From Polytrichum commune (Eukaryota; Streptophyta; Polytrichopsida; Polytrichales; Polytrichaceae), in contig OX485804.1 in assembly GCA_950295325.1 (NCBI GenBank), positions 40,612,001-40,676,000 on the forward strand: a DNA stretch of 64,000 nt, in the 5' to 3' direction. A program made the translations under genes and the position numbers. How positions within the stretch are numbered: position 1 is the stretch's first letter; every line of letters begins with the position of its first letter. Shown here one piece after another: positions 60,428 to 64,000 of the stretch. The notes under the pieces were generated by a model that saw nothing but the letters and a program-made list of their open reading frames with translations, was not told the origin of the DNA and ran no database searches.

Positions 60428-62190
60428 GATGCAAATGGACATAACCACTATAGAATCCAACTTCCAATACTTTAGTTGAATTCTTAAGAGGTAACATAAT
60501 ACAACAATGATGTCACGAGTGTCACCGGCAAGACTTCAACGTTGGTGAGATGACGTCCAAATCAAGCCTTGAACCATCATATGTTGTCATCATATGTTGT
60601 CATGAAGCACCCAAAGAAGGCCTTTGAATGGAGTGATGTTTTTTTTTCTTCTAATAATGGAACCCGGTTCGTTGGTGACCTTTGCCCACCTGCAATTTTA
60701 AGTGGCTGGAGGATGCGGTTCTAACTTAGCATGCCTACAAAAAAAATCGCCACCAAAGTTGCAAAAGTCAAGAGTGACAACAAAAATGGTGACATGAGGC
60801 ACCTAACTTAAGTAGTTGGACCAACACAAACTCATTCCAAATGGTCTTCACTAGCTTTTTGTACAAATGGGATGCGGAAGTTAAAGTTGAAGTTGTTGAC
60901 AAGTCGACGACAAAATGGTAGAAGTGCACATCAGTCCACTAGAAGAAGAAAACTTGTCCACGAGAACCATCCATTGCATCTTGGCCATTGCGACTCATGG
61001 TGAGAACATGCTTAAATAAATCATCTTGGTTGTCAGACAAAGATTTTTTGGTCACGGAGTTTGGACCATTGACAATCAAAATGATTTGTTTATGCATTTT
61101 CTTGCTACGAGTTGTAACGGCCGAATCGCAATGGATGGTTGTAATGGACAAGTTTTCTTCTAGTGTCTCCGACATTGCTTCTTGTTGTCAAGTTTTCCCC
61201 CCTTTGGATTCCTTTTGCAACCTTTTCATTTCACGTGAACTGGTTATGGTACGTTACGTACAAACATGAGTGCTAAAAACAACTTCCCTCATGTTGTTCC
61301 AATTTCCATTGCAAGTCGTGCTGTATGGATGATGATTGCATCAATTTTCTACATAATATTTGACAATATATATAGCAGAGGAGCCTATTCCTGATCAAGA
61401 CCCCATCGGCAATCTATAGGGTACCTCAATTTCGATTAAACTAAGATTCAATCACAATTAGGATGGAACTCAACTTCACCTTAAGTGTCACCTCGTGACA
61501 CTTGGCGATTAAGTGCGCTTACTAATATTTTGGCATGAGTATGTTCAATAAGTGTACACAAATGACACTTGGCATTAGTACGCTCAAAAAAATCTTCCCC
61601 TTGCATACTAAAATGCAAGACAATTATCTAAAGTATCCCAACGTGCTACTCTAAATGTCATAATGTAGATAGTTTGTTACTTTAAAAAGAAGTTACTTAT
61701 GTTGACATATGGAATCATATTGGCAATTAGCGGGCGTGACGCTTTGAGACATCTAGGCATCTAGTTTAGGCCTTTTGCAAATAATGTACGTGACATTAAA
61801 TACCATAAAAGGTGTAGTTCATCCCAATTTGAGAGCTTGTCAAAGACAATTCATACCTTTGACGGTGGATATGTCCTTACAGATGACATCTTTGTACAAT
61901 TAGGATTGTTCACAAAAACGTTTCTCCGGCCATGTATTCCAAATAAGAAGATTATGACGTTAAATGTGCACGCTAGTATGGTTAGTTAGAGGTGGCTACT
62001 CAGACAAAATAATCCTTCTTGACCTTTAGGGGTTAAAAGTTTGAGAGCAAGCCTAACTATGGTTGGCTATCACTACTGAACATTAGAGATCAACGTTATA
62101 TTTTATTGGATTCCTACTGGTCCATTGAGAACGGTGTGCATTGTATTGTTGTCTAAGATAAGTATGTCTCAAACATACACTTTTAGCTCT
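60428..62190. other. Intergenic AT-rich DNA
   Basis: Only short frames. A minus-strand 78-codon frame at 60939-61175 (KKMHKQIILIVNGPNSVTKK) looks somewhat protein-like but has no recognisable domain or splice context. Confidence 0.5.
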
Positions 62191-62559
62191 CTACACATGC
62201 TTCTTGTAAGATACAAACATGCGATTAGTGCACGAGACAATTAGCAAACCCAAATCATGTCCATAGTCATTTCCAAGCGAGAGAGCACATGCGAGACTCT
62301 TAATACCGTTATGTCCTCCATATCTTGAAGCTTTCCTACAAACAAAACAAGTTATCTTATACAGGTTCTCAATTTCTTTCGGCAGACAGAGAAAAATGCC
62401 TCCTAACCCTAGAGTATACCGACTACAAAAACGGTTCACAGCATTGACATCACCTTCCAAAGATATGTGTGTTTTATGTGGTCGGGATATATTCATCATC
62501 CTCTCTAGTCCCTGAAGGCAGCTGGGGTTCAAACTGTGGGAAAAATCTTGTAAAGTCAA
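62191..62559 (-). CDS. Hypothetical 122-codon ORF, uncertain
   Basis: A minus-strand frame beginning MTLQDFSHSLNPSCLQGLER and ending TNRMFVSYKKHV, with a central GLGGIFLCLPKEIENLYKIT. No family was recognised. It is longer than most chance frames nearby, but an acceptor-like TTTGTTTGTAG inside it (near 62330) could mean that only part is exonic. It may belong to a gene extending right of the window or be chance. Confidence 0.2.
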   Translation of the reverse strand: MTLQDFSHSLNPSCLQGLERMMNISRPHKTHISLEGDVNAVNRFCSRYTLGLGGIFLCLPKEIENLYKITCFVCRKASRYGGHNGIKSLACALSLGNDYGHDLGLLIVSCTNRMFVSYKKHV

Positions 62560-64000
62560 TGAAGCACGTTAAAGTAACAGTGTTTGGGAGCAGCTTTGTA
62601 CGTTGTCATTCTTTAAAATACACAGCTTCGGACCTGTTTCCCTTTCTTACACGCTAAAGTTTCGTCGACGCGTGTGGGGAAGCTGGATATTTGAAGATGA
62701 TTTTGAAGCACCTTCGTGTCAGGAGTTCACTTCATACTTACATGCAAGTGTGAATTGAATTGGTGGGAGAAGCTGGAAACAATCAGTCAAGATCTGTAAG
62801 GTTTCCAAAGCTACTCGGATTTTTGTACATGTTAGACTTTTGGTTGAATAACATCTAGTTGAGATCTCTCTTCATGCTAATTCTTCAAAATGGTGCACGA
62901 GGATCTGAAACTTGAAATCGTGTTTTCCCCACCATTCAGTTTTGCCTTTGTAGCTACAACTTTTTATTTCAGTTAGTGTGGATTTTCAGTTCCATTTGTG
63001 TAGTCCTAGGAGTGTTTCAAGAACAAGCACACAACACAATAACTAACATGCATTTTATAAAACATCACGAAACTTTGATGGAGAAAAAGGTTATATTGTT
63101 TGTTTGTAAGGAGCTATAGCATTCCGTATTTCAAATGATGTTCCAGCACACTGTTTGAAATCACATGTATAGTAGTAGTCGATTCTTTCCCTATTCTTGC
63201 TCTTGGTTTGACGCATTAAGTGAATGTGCATTTCCAAGTCACTATCCCTAGGTGGTGGGAGATGGTGGAGAGATCTAAAGGCCCACATATCTTAGGATTT
63301 CGGTTCACAACACTTATTAAGGGTGGATGATTAAAACATGCCCCCCCCCCACACAAGTTTGTGGTTGATTCAACCCAACTTCAAGTCATTAGAGTAATTT
63401 AGGATCTAAATAGGAGGAAACCTTAAATTGGATAGAAATAAAAACCCTAGGCTCTATAATATACTAATCTCGGCAAGCGTTGTGAATTTACCCTAGACCT
63501 TGACACAAATTCTATTATCTTGGCCCACCCAATTTTGGAAAGCTTCTAGAACTTGCCTTAAGTTGCAGTGGGGTTATAGTGCATGCCACATGGTAAACCC
63601 CACAAAGATCCAATGTGACCAGCAAATAGGCTAGACACTATGGACATTCCAAACAAACCAAAAGTCAAATAAATGAGTTAGAAATGGTGAAGAAATTATA
63701 CATACTATATGTAAGAATATTGTCCAAATGTCGTATTCTCGGTAATATGACATTTCGGCTCAAAAATTGTACTATCCAAGTTTACAGCATGACATATTTG
63801 TTAACATGTAGCATGACACATGTACTATACAGCATGACATACAACATGACACATGTACTATATTTGTTAATTTGAGACTTTCTCTTGTCTCAAATTAATA
63901 TATGGACCACAACAACATGGTCTAATGTTTGGGTCGTCCTACCTAAACCATCTTGATATGAGTTCTTAATTGGGTTCTTGATATGAACACCCGCTTCAAA
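62560..64000. other. Intergenic DNA to the window edge
   Basis: A 10-base C tract lies near 63341. Near 63780-63860 a short unit close to CATGACACATGTACTATA is imperfectly repeated. No gene was recognised. Confidence 0.5.

Overview
This is nuclear DNA of a land plant: two intron-rich, plant-type genes lie in a repeat-dense, AT-rich background full of MITEs, a long LINE, a tRNA-derived SINE and many homopolymer and microsatellite tracts. Low gene density and the retroelement types fit a non-flowering plant (liverwort, lycophyte or fern). That is inference; the sequence does not fix the species.

Layout. At 736-1236 are the last two exons of an unrecognised plus-strand gene. From 1.2 to 19.6 kb there is no secure host gene. 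This stretch holds a TTAA-flanked terminal-inverted-repeat (TIR) element, PIF/Harbinger-like MITEs with TAA target duplications, a Mutator-like foldback MITE with a perfect 9-bp duplication, a five-unit 154-bp tandem array, a TIR-bounded segment with exon-like fragments, and a tandem array of MITE-derived 335-bp units. About 19.6-32.3 kb is a 22-coding-exon histone H3K36 methyltransferase of the ASHH2/SDG8 (SETD2-like) class, with a GC-rich leader carrying a (GA)n tract.

A minus-strand LINE (about 34.3-41.24 kb) lies between this gene and a convergent minus-strand ABCF1/GCN20-type ABC protein gene (41839-44727, five coding exons, 597 aa). In the LINE, endonuclease, reverse transcriptase and C-terminal region share one reading frame broken by only two stop codons. 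The end of a preceding ORF overlaps the endonuclease start as ATGA.

From 45.9 kb to the right edge the DNA is again accessory: another PIF-like MITE, a degenerate minus-strand gene with a DNA-methylase-like motif, two copies of a second PIF-like family, a Stowaway MITE keeping a short ORF, and a decayed second non-LTR retroelement in a strikingly G-poor stretch. A tRNA-derived SINE with an exact 12-bp target duplication sits inside that retroelement.

The two solid genes are housekeeping or chromatin genes (transcription-coupled H3K36 methylation; translation-associated ABCF ATPase) with no evident functional link. No CRISPR array, operon or intact tRNA/rRNA gene was seen.
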